64,000 bases of DNA from Nocardioides acrostichi (GTDB taxonomy: Bacteria > Actinomycetota > Actinomycetes > Propionibacteriales > Nocardioidaceae), in the NCBI RefSeq assembly GCF_015319165.1, contig NZ_JADIVZ010000008.1:1-64000 (forward strand), given 5' to 3'. Within the stretch, counting starts at the first letter, position 1, and each line of letters begins with the position of its first letter. Shown here in pieces: positions 15,442 to 24,355 of the stretch. Below the pieces are notes generated by a model. That model did no database searches. It saw only the letters and a program-made list of their open reading frames with translations, and was not told the DNA's origin. The position numbers and the translations under genes are program-made.

Positions 15442-16278
15442 GTGACGCTGCCCGTGGTGTGCTGCCTGCTGGCGCTCGCCCTGCTCGTGGCCATCGCCAC
15501 GGCGACGAGCCTGCGGCGCCGGCTGACGACGTCCGAGGCGATGGTGCGCCAGCTCGAGGCCGACCTCGACGCGGCACTGCGGCCCCCGACGCCTGCCAGT
15601 CCGGCGGAGCGCGCGCTGCGGGCGGTCGTCGGGACCGCGGCGCGCGTGCGCGAGCAGGGTGTGCGCCAAGGCGTGTCGTCGTGGCTGACGGCCAGCCTCG
15701 ACGAGGTCGCGTCGTGGGCCCTGGACCAGCGCCCCGACATGCTCCGCGTCGCGGCCCCCGACGGCAGCGTGGCGCTGATGTTCTCCGACATCGTCGACTC
15801 CACCAGCCTCAACGACAAGCTCGGCGACAAGGCCTGGGTGCGGGTTCTGGAGTCTCACGACCAGCTCGTGCGCGGCGCGGTGGAGCGACGGCACGGCCAG
15901 GTCGTCAAGACCGGCGGCGACTCGTTCATGGTCGCCTTCCGCGACCCGCGTTCCGCGGTGCTGGCGGCCCGCCGCATCCAGCGGCAGCTGGCCCGCACCC
16001 TCGACCCGAGGCTGCGGCTCAACCGCATCCGGGTGCGTATCGGTGTGCACTGCGGCGTCGTGGTCTCGCGCGACGGCGACTACTTCGGCCGCAACGTCGC
16101 CATGGCTGCCCGGGTCGCGGCCCTCGCCGACGGCGGTGAGGTGCTGCTGACCGACGACGTCCGCGAGGCTGTCGAGGGGGCCGAAGACGCCCGCATGCGA
16201 TTCGAGGATCTCGGCAGTGTCGAACTCAAGGGCCTTCCCGGCGAGCATCGGCTCTGGCGCCTGGTGGTCGAGACCTGA
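15442..16278 (+). CDS. Membrane-anchored class III adenylate/guanylate cyclase
   Basis: 278 residues: one N-terminal membrane helix (LPVVCCLLALALLVAIATATS), a short coiled region, and a class III cyclase domain from about residue 108. VALMFSDIVDSTSLNDKLGD holds the first metal aspartate (FSDIVDST), HGQVVKTGGDSFMVAF the second (TGGDSFM), and GVHCGVVVSRDGDYFGRNVAMAARV the region carrying the transition-state Asn/Arg (NVAMAAR). All catalytic positions look intact, so cAMP production is plausible. Its TGA overlaps the ATG of the following sensor kinase, so the two are co-expressed. Confidence 0.88.
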   Translation: MTLPVVCCLLALALLVAIATATSLRRRLTTSEAMVRQLEADLDAALRPPTPASPAERALRAVVGTAARVREQGVRQGVSSWLTASLDEVASWALDQRPDMLRVAAPDGSVALMFSDIVDSTSLNDKLGDKAWVRVLESHDQLVRGAVERRHGQVVKTGGDSFMVAFRDPRSAVLAARRIQRQLARTLDPRLRLNRIRVRIGVHCGVVVSRDGDYFGRNVAMAARVAALADGGEVLLTDDVREAVEGAEDARMRFEDLGSVELKGLPGEHRLWRLVVET

Positions 16279-17846
16279 TGCCCTACCGACGCCAGGAGCT
16301 CACCGGCTCCGCCCCAGCGCTCCTCGACGCCGTGGTCGCGATCTCCTCCGAGGCCGACCTGCCCAGCGTGCTCTCTCGCATCGTGGAGTCGGCCTGCCTG
16401 CTCACCGACGCCCGCTACGGCGCGTTGGGTGTCCTCGGCCCGGACGGCGATCTCGCCGATCTGATCACCTACGGCCTCGACCGGGAGTCGTCGGACATCA
16501 CGGAGTTCCCGCACGGCCGCGGCATCCTGCGCCTGCTCATCGACGCCCCCGAACCGCTGCGTCTGGAAGATCTCACCACCCACCCACATCGGGTCGGCTT
16601 CCCGGCCGGACATCCCGAGATGCGCTCGTTCCTCGGGGTGCCGGTGCGGTTGCGCGGCTGGATCTTCGGCAACCTCTACCTGGCCGAGAAGGCCGACGGC
16701 ACGTTCACCGAGGACGACGAGCTCCTGGTCGTCGCGCTGGCCGCTGCGGCCGCGCACGTGGTCGACCGGGCGCGGGACTTCGACGTCAGTGAGCGCAGCC
16801 GGCAGTGGCTCCAGGCGAGCACCGACCTGGTGGCGGCTCTCCAGCCGCCCCTGGAGATGCACACGGCGCTGACCCGCATCGCCACCACGGCCGCCGAGGT
16901 GTCCGAGGGCAGTGGGGCGGCCGTGGTCCGGATGCCCCATGGCGGCGACGACGCCGTCGTCGCAGGCGACGATGTCGAAGGCTCGCGGGCGCTGCTGAGC
17001 CAGAGCCTGGCCGAACTGGGGCAGCTGACCCGGCCCGCCGAGTGGGAGCACCCGCAGGGACGACTCCAGCTGGTGCCCCTCGACGCCCACGCGGCCTCCG
17101 ATCTGGCCCTGGTGACCTTCCACGGGCCCGACCACCCGGTGCTGGTGGTCGAGGAGCGTGAGCTGCTGGCGCGCTTCGCGGGTCAGGCGGCCCTGGCGTT
17201 GGACCGCGCCGAGGCCGTGGCCCAGCAGGCGACCCTCGCGGTGCTCTCGGACCGTGAGCGCATCGCCCGCGACCTGCACGACACCGCCATCCAGCGTCTC
17301 TTCGCAGCGGGCCTCGCGCTCCAAGGGCTCAGCGCGAGCCTCGACCCCGACCGGGCCGACCAGCATGAGCGCGTCGACCACCTGATCGACGAGCTCGACC
17401 ATGTGGTGCGCGACGTCCGCGGCACCATCGCAGCGCTGCGCCAGGGCCTGGACACCTCGCTCACGACCGCAGTGCGTGCCCTGGCCCGCGAGTACGCGAC
17501 GTCGTTGGGGTTCACCCCCACCGTGCACACCCTCGGGCCGGTCGACGCCGTGGTCTCCGACACGGTCGCCGACGAGCTGCTGCCGGTGCTGCGCGAGGCG
17601 CTGTCCAACGTCTCACGGCACGCGGGAGCAACGGCGGCCTGGATCTACCTCACGGTGGACCCGCTCGACAGCGCGACCCCGGGAGTCACCCTGCATGTCG
17701 AGGACGACGGGGTGGGCGCGCAGCCGGGCAGCCGGTCCAGCGGGCTCCAGAACGTGTGGCAACGGGCGGTCTCGCTCGGAGGCACCTCGCGACTCCTGCC
17801 CCGTGACCCGCACGGCACCGTCTTCGCGTGGCGGGTTCCGATCTGA
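16278..17846 (+). CDS. GAF-domain sensor histidine kinase, DevS/DosT-like
   Basis: 522 residues. The first GAF domain spans about 15-160 (ESACLLTDARYGALGVLG ... GVPVRLRGWIFGNLYLAEK), a second about 180-310. The HisKA_3 segment LSDRERIARDLHDTAIQRLF has the phosphoacceptor at His334, followed by LREALSNVSRHAGA (N box) and VEDDGVGAQ (G1). In GAF-A, GFPAGHPEMRSFLGVPV aligns with the M. tuberculosis DevS stretch in which His149 binds haem; the matching residue is His112. No membrane segment, so it is a cytosolic sensor, possibly of O2, NO or redox. It converges with the DevR-like regulator next door, its likely partner. Confidence 0.9.
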   Translation: MPYRRQELTGSAPALLDAVVAISSEADLPSVLSRIVESACLLTDARYGALGVLGPDGDLADLITYGLDRESSDITEFPHGRGILRLLIDAPEPLRLEDLTTHPHRVGFPAGHPEMRSFLGVPVRLRGWIFGNLYLAEKADGTFTEDDELLVVALAAAAAHVVDRARDFDVSERSRQWLQASTDLVAALQPPLEMHTALTRIATTAAEVSEGSGAAVVRMPHGGDDAVVAGDDVEGSRALLSQSLAELGQLTRPAEWEHPQGRLQLVPLDAHAASDLALVTFHGPDHPVLVVEERELLARFAGQAALALDRAEAVAQQATLAVLSDRERIARDLHDTAIQRLFAAGLALQGLSASLDPDRADQHERVDHLIDELDHVVRDVRGTIAALRQGLDTSLTTAVRALAREYATSLGFTPTVHTLGPVDAVVSDTVADELLPVLREALSNVSRHAGATAAWIYLTVDPLDSATPGVTLHVEDDGVGAQPGSRSSGLQNVWQRAVSLGGTSRLLPRDPHGTVFAWRVPI

Positions 17847-17884
17847 GCTGATCTGACCCGACCTGGCCCGAGCCGGCCCAGGGG

Positions 17885-18550
17885 TCAGCTCCGGGGTCGG
17901 CCCTCGGCGTCCAGCAGCCTGCTGGCGAGCACGGCGGCCTGGGTGCGCCGCTCCAGCCCGAGCTTGGCCAGGATGGCCGAGACGTAGTTCTTCACGGTCT
18001 TCTCGGCCAGGAACATCCGCTCGCCGATCTGACGGTTGGTCAGCCCCTCGGCGATGAGCGCGATCAGTCGCCGCTCCTGCTCGGTGAGGCGAGCCAGCTC
18101 CGGAGCGCGACGCGGCGCCGAACCGCTGCGCACCTTCTCCAGCACTCGCGCGGTCAGGGCCGGGTTGATCAGGCTGCGCCCTGCTGCCACGTCTCGCACG
18201 GCCCCGAGCAGATCCATGCCCTTGACGTCTTTGAGCAGGTAGCCGGCGGCGCCAGCCATGATCGCCGCGAACAGGGCCTCGTCGTCGTCGTAGGAGGTCA
18301 AGATGAGCGCCTTGAGCCCGGGATCCTGGGCGCGGACGGCGCGGCACACCTCGATGCCGGATCCGTCGGGCAGGCGGGCGTCGAGGATCGCCACGTGTGC
18401 GTGGGCCGCAGGGATCAGGGCGCCCGCCTCCTCGGCGGTGCCGGCCTCACCCACGACCTCGATGTCGGGCGCCGCGTCGAGCATGCTGCGCAGCCCTTGC
18501 CGGACGACCTCGTGGTCATCCAGCAGGAACACCCGGATCGTGTCCCCCAT
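17885..18550 (-). CDS. NarL/LuxR response regulator, DevR/DosR-like
   Basis: 221 residues. The receiver has [15 protein letters not shown], the phosphoacceptor Asp57 in [13 protein letters not shown], and [32 protein letters not shown], closely resembling M. tuberculosis DevR. The C-terminal LuxR helix-turn-helix reads [64 protein letters not shown]...[13 protein letters not shown] is nearly the same string as in DevR. A full AGGAGG precedes the ATG by 7 nt. It is the likely partner of the convergent GAF kinase. No DosR-box dyad was found near the gene itself. Confidence 0.92.
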   Translation of the reverse strand: MGDTIRVFLLDDHEVVRQGLRSMLDAAPDIEVVGEAGTAEEAGALIPAAHAHVAILDARLPDGSGIEVCRAVRAQDPGLKALILTSYDDDEALFAAIMAGAAGYLLKDVKGMDLLGAVRDVAAGRSLINPALTARVLEKVRSGSAPRRAPELARLTEQERRLIALIAEGLTNRQIGERMFLAEKTVKNYVSAILAKLGLERRTQAAVLASRLLDAEGRPRS

Positions 18551-18597
18551 GGCACGGCCTCCTGACCCAAGAAGAAGAGCGCCGTTACCTCCGGCTG

Positions 18598-19410
18598 TTA
18601 GGAGTTTAAACGCTTACCCAACAGAAGCCCACAGAGCGCCGAGACGTCGGGATCGGGGTCGCTGAGCAGCCGGAAGACGCCGGCGCGCAACCAGGCACCG
18701 CGCTGCGCCCCCAGGCGCCATCCCTCGGCCAGGCCCACCGGGGCGCCCAGCGAGGCGACGGCATCGAGTACGGCGACGGCCTCCGCCCATGACGGCGCGC
18801 GCCACGCGGGCGACACGTCGACGACGAGCGGAGCGCCGGCCAGGTCCAGCAGGACGTTGCCCGCGAGGTCGACGTGCACGAGCTGCGCGGGCTCGAGCGA
18901 CGGCGCCTGGTCGGCGACGGCCAGCGCGGCGGCTGTGAGCTCGCGCACCGCGCTCGGCGTGTCGTCCGGGATCGGCACCTCGCCGAACGCGACCGCCTCG
19001 GCGCGGGCCCACCGGTCGGTGCGCGCGAGCGGCGGACGGGTCGGGAAGGCGACCGCGAGGTGGGCGTGCAGCAGGTGCCCGGCGCGGCGGATCACCTCGA
19101 CGTCGTGGCACACCTCGGTGCCCGGTTCGAAGCGCGTGGCACCCCAACCCTCGACGACCCAGCTGCCGTCTCTCGCCGGCACCGGCACGCCCACCCGCAG
19201 GTCACGGGCGGTTCGCCGGGGATCCTCGTCGAGCCGCACGCCCAGGCGGGCCAGCGCGGGCGAGAGCCACGCGGCGACGTCGGCGTCCCGCCCCGGCGAG
19301 AGCACGAGGTCACCCGCGCGCACGCTGCGACCCGGCCCGCCGGGCAGCCGCTCGGGGTTCGCGGGCACGGCGAAGAGGTCCAGCACCTGCTCGCTCGGCC
19401 CGTCGTCCAC
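18598..19410 (-). CDS. TIGR02569-like phosphotransferase-fold protein
   Basis: 270 residues. The pattern [35 protein letters not shown], then [21 protein letters not shown], then a [13 protein letters not shown] loop matches my recollection of the actinobacterial TIGR02569 family, distantly related to aminoglycoside-phosphotransferase/choline-kinase folds; HVDLAGNVL stands where kinases have HGDLHPGN. Function unknown. The GTG at 19410 is chosen by match to the family N-terminus; residues further upstream in frame are low-complexity and not family-like. Confidence 0.72.
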   Translation of the reverse strand: MDDGPSEQVLDLFAVPANPERLPGGPGRSVRAGDLVLSPGRDADVAAWLSPALARLGVRLDEDPRRTARDLRVGVPVPARDGSWVVEGWGATRFEPGTEVCHDVEVIRRAGHLLHAHLAVAFPTRPPLARTDRWARAEAVAFGEVPIPDDTPSAVRELTAAALAVADQAPSLEPAQLVHVDLAGNVLLDLAGAPLVVDVSPAWRAPSWAEAVAVLDAVASLGAPVGLAEGWRLGAQRGAWLRAGVFRLLSDPDPDVSALCGLLLGKRLNS

Positions 19411-19438
19411 GCGCCCCAGTGTGTCGTAGCGGGAGCGT

Positions 19439-20629
19439 TCAGCGGGTGAGCAGCACCGAGCTGCCATGACCGAAGAGGCCCTGGTTGGCGGTGATGCCGA
19501 CGCGGGCGCCCTCGACCTGGCGACCCCTCGCCCGACCACGCAGCTGCCAGGTGAGCTCGCAGACCTGGGCGAGCGCCTGCGCGGGCACGGCCTCACCGAA
19601 GCAGGCCAGCCCCCCGGAGGGATTGACCGGGATGCGACCGCCGATGGTGGTGTCACCGGCGCGCAGCAGCGCCTCGGCCTCGCCACGTTTGCACAACCCC
19701 AGATCCTCCATCCAGTCCAGCTCCAGGGCAGTCGAGAGGTCGTAGACCTCGGCGACATCGACGTCGCCCGGCTCGATGCCGGCTTCGGCGTAGACGGCGT
19801 CGCCGATGGACTCCTTGAAGGTGCGCTCGGGGTCGACTCCCCCACTGGCGTCGGTGGCCAGCATCGGCATGTCGAGCACGGTGTTCGGGAACGTGGGCGT
19901 CACCGTGGCGATGCCGGCGATCCGCACCGGGTCGGTGAGCCCGGCCTTCGCGGCGTAGGCCTCGGAGACCAGCACGACGGCGGCAGCCCCGTCGGAGGTC
20001 GCGCAGATGTCGAGCAGGTGCAGCGGATCACTGACCACGGCCGAGCCGAGCACGTCGTCGACGCTGACCTCTTTGCGGTAGCGCGCGTTGGGGTTGGCCA
20101 GACCGTGCTTGGCGTTCTTGACCTTGACCTGCGCGAAGTCCTCGCTCGTCGCGCCGTAGAGATCCATCCGGCGGCGGGCGTACATCGCGAAGTACGCCGG
20201 GTTGGTCATGCCCAGGAGTCGGAACCGCAGCCAGTCGGGGTCGTCCCAGCGCTCACCGGCATTGGGCGCGAGGAAGCCCTTCGGCGTGGTGTCGGCTCCG
20301 ACGACGACGGCCACCTCGCTCATGCCGGCGAGGATGCGGGCCCGGGCGGTGTCGAGGGCCTGCGCACCCGTCGCGCAGGCGGCGTACGACGTCGCGATCC
20401 GGGCGCCGTTCCACCCCAGGGCCTGGGCGAAGGTCGATCCGGCCACGTAGCCGGCGTACCCGTTGCGCACGGTCTCACCGCCGACCACGAGGTCGACGTC
20501 GGTCCAGGGCACGCCGGCGTCCTGCAGCGCCTCGCGGGCGGCGTGGATGCCGTACTGCACGAACGAGCGACCCCACTTGCCCCAGGGGTGCATGCCGACG
20601 CCGGCGACGATCACGGGCTGCACGCTCAT
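19439..20629 (-). CDS. Thiolase-superfamily protein (lipid-transfer/Ltp-like acyl-CoA thiolase)
   Basis: 396 residues with the thiolase fold of the SCPx/Ltp type. It has PVIVAGVGMHPWGKWG at the start, a central YAACATGAQALDTARARILAG segment carrying the active cysteine (Cys in AACATG), and GGLACFGEAVPAQALAQ and ITANQGLFGHGSSVLLTR near the end. In M. tuberculosis such proteins (Ltp3/Ltp4) work with a DUF35 OB-fold partner in sterol side-chain breakdown. Here the OB-fold gene is immediately upstream with an ATGA overlap, and a KstR-like box lies before the pair, supporting a role in steroid or related lipid catabolism. Confidence 0.87.
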   Translation of the reverse strand: MSVQPVIVAGVGMHPWGKWGRSFVQYGIHAAREALQDAGVPWTDVDLVVGGETVRNGYAGYVAGSTFAQALGWNGARIATSYAACATGAQALDTARARILAGMSEVAVVVGADTTPKGFLAPNAGERWDDPDWLRFRLLGMTNPAYFAMYARRRMDLYGATSEDFAQVKVKNAKHGLANPNARYRKEVSVDDVLGSAVVSDPLHLLDICATSDGAAAVVLVSEAYAAKAGLTDPVRIAGIATVTPTFPNTVLDMPMLATDASGGVDPERTFKESIGDAVYAEAGIEPGDVDVAEVYDLSTALELDWMEDLGLCKRGEAEALLRAGDTTIGGRIPVNPSGGLACFGEAVPAQALAQVCELTWQLRGRARGRQVEGARVGITANQGLFGHGSSVLLTR

Positions 20630-21060
20630 GCGGCGCTCCCCTCGGCGAGGGGCTTCCAACGCCAGATGAGGGCCTCGCCGGTGTGCTCGGGCTCGACCAC
20701 GAGCTCGACGTGCATGCCGACGCGCAAGTCGTCGGGCCCGTAGCCGGCAGCGACCTGACCCAGCACGACGATGCCCTCGGGCAGCTCGACGGCAGCGAGC
20801 CCGAACGGCGCGAACGGCTCGGGCGCGGAGTAGGGCGGCGGAGGCTGGTAGCGGGTGTCGGTGTAGGACCACACCGTGCCGCGGCGAGAGAGCTCGACCT
20901 GCTCGAACTCGGTGCCCTCGCAGCGCGGGTTGCGGCAGAAGCCGGCCGCGGCCGCGGTGGGCGGGAAGTAGGAGGTGGCGCAGGTGGTGCACCTCTCCCC
21001 GATCAGGGCGGGCTGGTCACCGGTGGTGAACCAGCCCTCGATGGCGGGTGTGGCTGTCAT
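20626..21060 (-). CDS. Zn-ribbon/OB-fold (DUF35) partner of the thiolase
   Basis: 144 residues. The N-terminal rubredoxin-like zinc ribbon has CTTCATSYFPPTAAAAGFCRNPRC, i.e. CxxC...C(x4)C; the OB fold follows (GTVWSYTDTRYQPPPPYSAPEPFAPFGLAAVELPEGIVVLGQV). DUF35 proteins bind acyl-CoA and form complexes with thiolase-like enzymes. Its stop overlaps the thiolase start (ATGA), so the two should be made together and probably form a complex. It is first in the operon, about 80 bp from a KstR-like palindrome. Confidence 0.9.
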   Translation of the reverse strand: MTATPAIEGWFTTGDQPALIGERCTTCATSYFPPTAAAAGFCRNPRCEGTEFEQVELSRRGTVWSYTDTRYQPPPPYSAPEPFAPFGLAAVELPEGIVVLGQVAAGYGPDDLRVGMHVELVVEPEHTGEALIWRWKPLAEGSAA

Positions 21061-21091
21061 CGCGCCTCCATGTCGAGCGAGCGCCGGGCCG

Positions 21092-21124
21092 GCACCGAGC
21101 GAGCACCGAACGAGCACCGGGCGA
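21092..21124. repeat. 11-bp tandem repeat in the OB-fold leader
   Basis: Three consecutive copies of GCACCG(A/G)(A/G)CGA lie between the KstR-like box and the OB-fold start codon. Purpose unknown. Confidence 0.7.
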
Positions 21125-21139
21125 ACACCTGAGCAAAAC

Positions 21140-21153
21140 TAGAACGTGTTCTC
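21140..21153. promoter_or_regulatory. Candidate KstR box
   Basis: TAGAACGTGTTCTC contains the perfect 5-2-5 inverted repeat AGAAC-GT-GTTCT. It fits the mycobacterial KstR consensus TnnAACnnGTTnnA at all but the last base. It lies about 80 bp upstream of the OB-fold/thiolase operon and between it and the divergent membrane-protein gene. Confidence 0.6.
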
Positions 21154-21215
21154 TCACAGTAGCGGAACAACCGGCGGGTGGCCCCCCGGTGTCCGCGTGG
21201 TCCGATCATCGAACG

Positions 21216-21899
21216 ATGCCTCCCGACGCACCCCTGCGCCTGCGCTGCTACGCCGACCAACCCGCGCGCCGCACTCTCCAGATCGTGGGCGACCTGGCCG
21301 CACTGCTCGTGGTGCTGCTCGCGATCTGGCTGGGTCACCAGGCCAACGACGGCATCGACGGGCTCGGTGAGCGGGTGCTGCGCGTCGACTCCGCCGCCTC
21401 GAGCCTCTCCTCGGGCCTCGACGAGACCGGCGATGTGCTCTCGCGCGCGCCGCTGGTCGGCGACGACGCCGCCGAACCGCTGCGACGGGCCGCGGAGTCC
21501 TCCGACGGCATCGGCCGGGCCAGTCGTGACACCGCCGCGACCATCGACACGGTCGGCACCGCCGTCGGCGTCGGCGTGACGCTGGCGGTGCTCCTCGCCG
21601 CCGCTCCGTGGTGGCTGCCGAACCGGATCCGATTCGTCGTGACGGCCACCCTGCTCGACCGCTACCTGCGCGGCGGAGGAGACCCCGACCTGCTGGCACT
21701 GCGCGCCCTGGCCCGGCAGCCGGTCACGCTGCTGGTGCGCCGGTACCCCGAGGCCGCGGCCGGGTGGCGCGCGGGCGATCCGGACGTCGTTGCAGCGCTC
21801 GCCGAGCTCGAGCTGGGCGCGGCCGGCCTCGGTGCCCGGTCGCTCGACCCCGGATCGTTCAGGCGCGGGCCAGGAAGGCCAGCAGATCCTGCCGGGTGA
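21216..21899 (+). CDS. Hypothetical two-TM membrane protein
   Basis: 227 residues of unrecognised family. Two hydrophobic segments (about 22-42, VGDLAALLVVLLAIWLG; about 112-132, VGVGVTLAVLLAAAPWWLP) flank a polar ~70-residue extracytoplasmic loop rich in S, D and E with repeated RAAESSDGIG-like helices. The C-terminal 90 residues are cytosolic and include DPDLLALRALARQPVTLLVRRYPEAA. It starts at the divergent side of the KstR-like box, so joint control is possible. Its last 41 bp overlap the end of cbs on the other strand. Function unknown. Confidence 0.72.
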   Translation: MPPDAPLRLRCYADQPARRTLQIVGDLAALLVVLLAIWLGHQANDGIDGLGERVLRVDSAASSLSSGLDETGDVLSRAPLVGDDAAEPLRRAAESSDGIGRASRDTAATIDTVGTAVGVGVTLAVLLAAAPWWLPNRIRFVVTATLLDRYLRGGGDPDLLALRALARQPVTLLVRRYPEAAAGWRAGDPDVVAALAELELGAAGLGARSLDPGSFRRGPGRPADPAG

Positions 21900-23274
21900 C
21901 GACGCCGACCGGCTTGCCGTCCTCGTGCACGAGTAGGGCGTCGGCGCCCTCGAGGAGGTGGACCGCCGCCGTGGCCTCCTCGGACGAGCCGATCGTGGGC
22001 AACGGGGCACCCATGTGGTCCTCGACCCGGTCGGTCAGCGACGCGTGGCCGGCGAAGAGCGCATCGAGCAGGGCGCGGTCGGAGACCGAACCGGCAACCT
22101 CGGCCGCCACCACGGGCGGCTCGGCACGCACCACGGGCATCTGCGAGACGCCGTACTCCTGGAGGATCGCGACCGCTTCGGCGATGGTCTCGCCGGGGTG
22201 GGTGTGCACCAGATCGGGCAGTCGGCCGGACTTGCCGCGCAGAACCTCGCCGACCGTGCGGACGTCGTCTGCGGCGTCCGAGGTCGGAAAGCCGTACTGC
22301 GCCAGCCAGTCGTCGTTGAAGACCTTGGTGAGGTAGCCGCGCCCCGAGTCGGGCAGCAGGACCACGATCACGGCGTCGGTGCGCCCCTGCTCGGCGAGCT
22401 CGTGGGCGAGCTTCTTGGCGGCGAAGGCCGCCATGCCGGCCGAGCCGCCCACCAGCAGCGCCTCCTCGCGCGCCAAACGACGGGTGAAGGCGAAGGAGTC
22501 GGCGTCGGAGACCTCGATGACCCGGTCGGCCACCGAGCGGTCGTAGGTGTCGGGCCAGAAGTCCTCGCCCACACCCTCGACGAGATAGGGGCGGCCGGTG
22601 CCGCCGGAGTAGACCGAGCCCGACGGGTCGGCGCCGACGACCTGGACGTCGGGCCCACCCCGTTCGGCACTGCGCTCCTTGAGGTAGCGCCCGACGCCCG
22701 AGATGGTGCCGCCGGTACCCATGCCCGTGACGAAGTGGGTGATGCGGCCTGAAGTCTGCTCCCAGATCTCCGGGCCGGTGGTCTCGTAGTGGGAGCGCGG
22801 GTTGTGCGGGTTCGCGTACTGGTCGGGCTTCCAGGCGCCTGGCTGCGAGGCGAGGCGGTCGGAGACGTTGTAGTAGGAGTCCGGGTGCTCCGGCGCGACC
22901 GCCGTCGGGCAGACGACGACCTCGGCGCCGTAGGCGCGCAGCACGTTGCGCTTGTCCTCGCTCACCTTGTCGGGGCACACGAAGACGCACTGGTAGCCCT
23001 TCTTCTGGGCCACCATCGCCAGGCCGACTCCGGTGTTGCCGGAGGTGGGCTCGACGATGGTGCCGCCCGGCTGCAACGCGCCCGAGGCCTCTGCAGCCTC
23101 GATCATCCGGATGGCGATGCGGTCCTTCACCGAGCCGCCGGGGTTGAGGTACTCGACCTTGGCGAGCACCAGCGGGCCGTCATCCCCCTGACCGGGCTGC
23201 CAGTCCATCGTGCGCTGGAGGCGCAGGAGCGGGGTGTTGCCGATGAGATCCAGGAGCGAGTCGACGTACTGCAC
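21859..23274 (-). CDS. cbs: Cystathionine beta-synthase
   Basis: 471 residues. PLP fold type II: LLDLIGNTPLLRLQR at the start, the PLP lysine in NPGGSVKDRIAIRMIEAAEA, EPTSGNTGVGLAMVA, and the phosphate loop VTGMGTGGTISGVG. GYLTKVFNDDWLAQYG links to a C-terminal CBS pair (VLRGKSGRLPDLVHTHPGETIAEAVAIL ... DHMGAPLPTIGSSEEATAAVHLL), as in M. tuberculosis Rv1077. It condenses serine and homocysteine in reverse transsulfuration. The GTG at 23274 is 6 nt after a minus-strand TACGGT; two ATGs farther upstream lack support. It is divergent from an SGNH esterase. Confidence 0.92.
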   Translation of the reverse strand: MQYVDSLLDLIGNTPLLRLQRTMDWQPGQGDDGPLVLAKVEYLNPGGSVKDRIAIRMIEAAEASGALQPGGTIVEPTSGNTGVGLAMVAQKKGYQCVFVCPDKVSEDKRNVLRAYGAEVVVCPTAVAPEHPDSYYNVSDRLASQPGAWKPDQYANPHNPRSHYETTGPEIWEQTSGRITHFVTGMGTGGTISGVGRYLKERSAERGGPDVQVVGADPSGSVYSGGTGRPYLVEGVGEDFWPDTYDRSVADRVIEVSDADSFAFTRRLAREEALLVGGSAGMAAFAAKKLAHELAEQGRTDAVIVVLLPDSGRGYLTKVFNDDWLAQYGFPTSDAADDVRTVGEVLRGKSGRLPDLVHTHPGETIAEAVAILQEYGVSQMPVVRAEPPVVAAEVAGSVSDRALLDALFAGHASLTDRVEDHMGAPLPTIGSSEEATAAVHLLEGADALLVHEDGKPVGVVTRQDLLAFLARA

Positions 23275-23280
23275 CCGATC

Positions 23281-23286
23281 ACCGTA
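23281..23286 (-). promoter_or_regulatory. -10 element (TACGGT) of cbs
   Basis: Minus-strand TACGGT, then 6 nt, then the GTG at 23274. It fixes the cbs start. Confidence 0.5.
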
Positions 23287-23315
23287 GTACCGCGCGAGCG
23301 CCGGAGCGCGATCTC

Positions 23316-23321
23316 TAGACT
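23316..23321 (+). promoter_or_regulatory. -10 element (TAGACT) of the SGNH gene
   Basis: TAGACT, then 8 nt, then the GTG at 23330. Confidence 0.4.
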
Positions 23322-23329
23322 GGTGCATC

Positions 23330-24352
23330 GTGAGCAGAGCCGGAGCAGCACGCAAGCTCGCCGCCGCGGCGGCGTACGGCGGTGGTGGGCTCTCGGTCGT
23401 CGGCGGCGCGCTCTACGGGGTGCTGGCCACCGAGGCACGGCTGGCCAAGAAGACGATCGGCCCGATGAACGAGCACGCTCCGCCGGACTCATCGGGCTGG
23501 TACGGCCGCGGCCGCCCCGGTCCTGCCCTCAAGATCGCTCTGCTCGGCGACTCCAGCGCCGCGGGGTACGGCGTGGAGCGCGTCGAGGAGACGCCCGGTG
23601 CGCTGCTCGCCAGCGGCGTCGCCGAGCACGCCGACCGGCGCGTGTTCCTGCGCGAGCTGGCGGTCGTGGGCGCGAAGTCCTCCGACCTCGGCGAGCAGAT
23701 CGACCGGGCCCTGCCCACCGAGCCCGACGTCGCCGTCATCTTCATCGGCGCCAACGACGTGACCCACCTGATCACTCCCTCGGCCTCGGTCGGCAATCTC
23801 TCCGAGGGGGTGCGCCGACTGCGCGCGGCCGGGGTCGCGGTCGTGGTGGGCACCTGCCCCGACCTGGGCACGCTGAAGCCGATCGCGCCGCCGCTGAAGC
23901 AGATCGCGCGCGCCTGGTCGCGCCGTCTCGCGGCCGGTCAGACCATCGCGGTCGTCGAGCAGGGCGGCCGCTCGGTGTCCCTCGGCTCGATCCTGGGCCC
24001 GGAGTTCGCGGCCGCACCGGCGCTGCTCTTCGGCCCCGACCAGTTCCACCCCTCGGCTGCCGGCTACCGCTCGCTCGCGGCCACCATGGTGCCGTCCGTA
24101 CTGGCGGCGCTCGGAGTCGTCGAGGCCAGCGAGGACGGCCTCGAGACGTTGCGGGGCGAGGGTGTGCTGCCCATCACGGACGCCGCCCTGCGGGCCGTGT
24201 CGGTGCCGGGCACCGAGATCGACGGCAGCGACCACGACCAACGCCGCGGCGTGCGCGGGGTGTGGGTGGAACTGCGGCACCGACGCAGGCGCCCGCACAC
24301 CGACGGCGAGACCCCCACCGAGCACGACGAAGACTCCCCCGCCGCCGAGTGA
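23330..24352 (+). CDS. SGNH/GDSL hydrolase (esterase)
   Basis: 340 residues. An N-terminal hydrophobic, glycine-rich segment (AAAAAYGGGGLSVVGGALYGVLA) may anchor or export it. SGNH blocks: ALLGDSSAAGYGV with the nucleophile Ser (block I), AVVGAKSSDLGEQI (Gly block II), FIGANDVTHL (Asn block III) and FGPDQFHPSAAGYRSLA (Asp/His block V). It is likely a serine esterase, as in the M. tuberculosis neighbour of cbs (Rv1075c); substrate unknown. The C-terminal ~40 residues are charged and disordered. The stop is immediately followed by a repeat cluster. Confidence 0.88.
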   Translation: MSRAGAARKLAAAAAYGGGGLSVVGGALYGVLATEARLAKKTIGPMNEHAPPDSSGWYGRGRPGPALKIALLGDSSAAGYGVERVEETPGALLASGVAEHADRRVFLRELAVVGAKSSDLGEQIDRALPTEPDVAVIFIGANDVTHLITPSASVGNLSEGVRRLRAAGVAVVVGTCPDLGTLKPIAPPLKQIARAWSRRLAAGQTIAVVEQGGRSVSLGSILGPEFAAAPALLFGPDQFHPSAAGYRSLAATMVPSVLAALGVVEASEDGLETLRGEGVLPITDAALRAVSVPGTEIDGSDHDQRRGVRGVWVELRHRRRRPHTDGETPTEHDEDSPAAE

Positions 24353-24355
24353 CCC

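Noticed and set aside
17847..17884. Terminator hairpin between the GAF kinase and the DevR-like gene
   Set aside because: The GGCCC/GGCCC-rich gap gives only weak, imperfect pairing.
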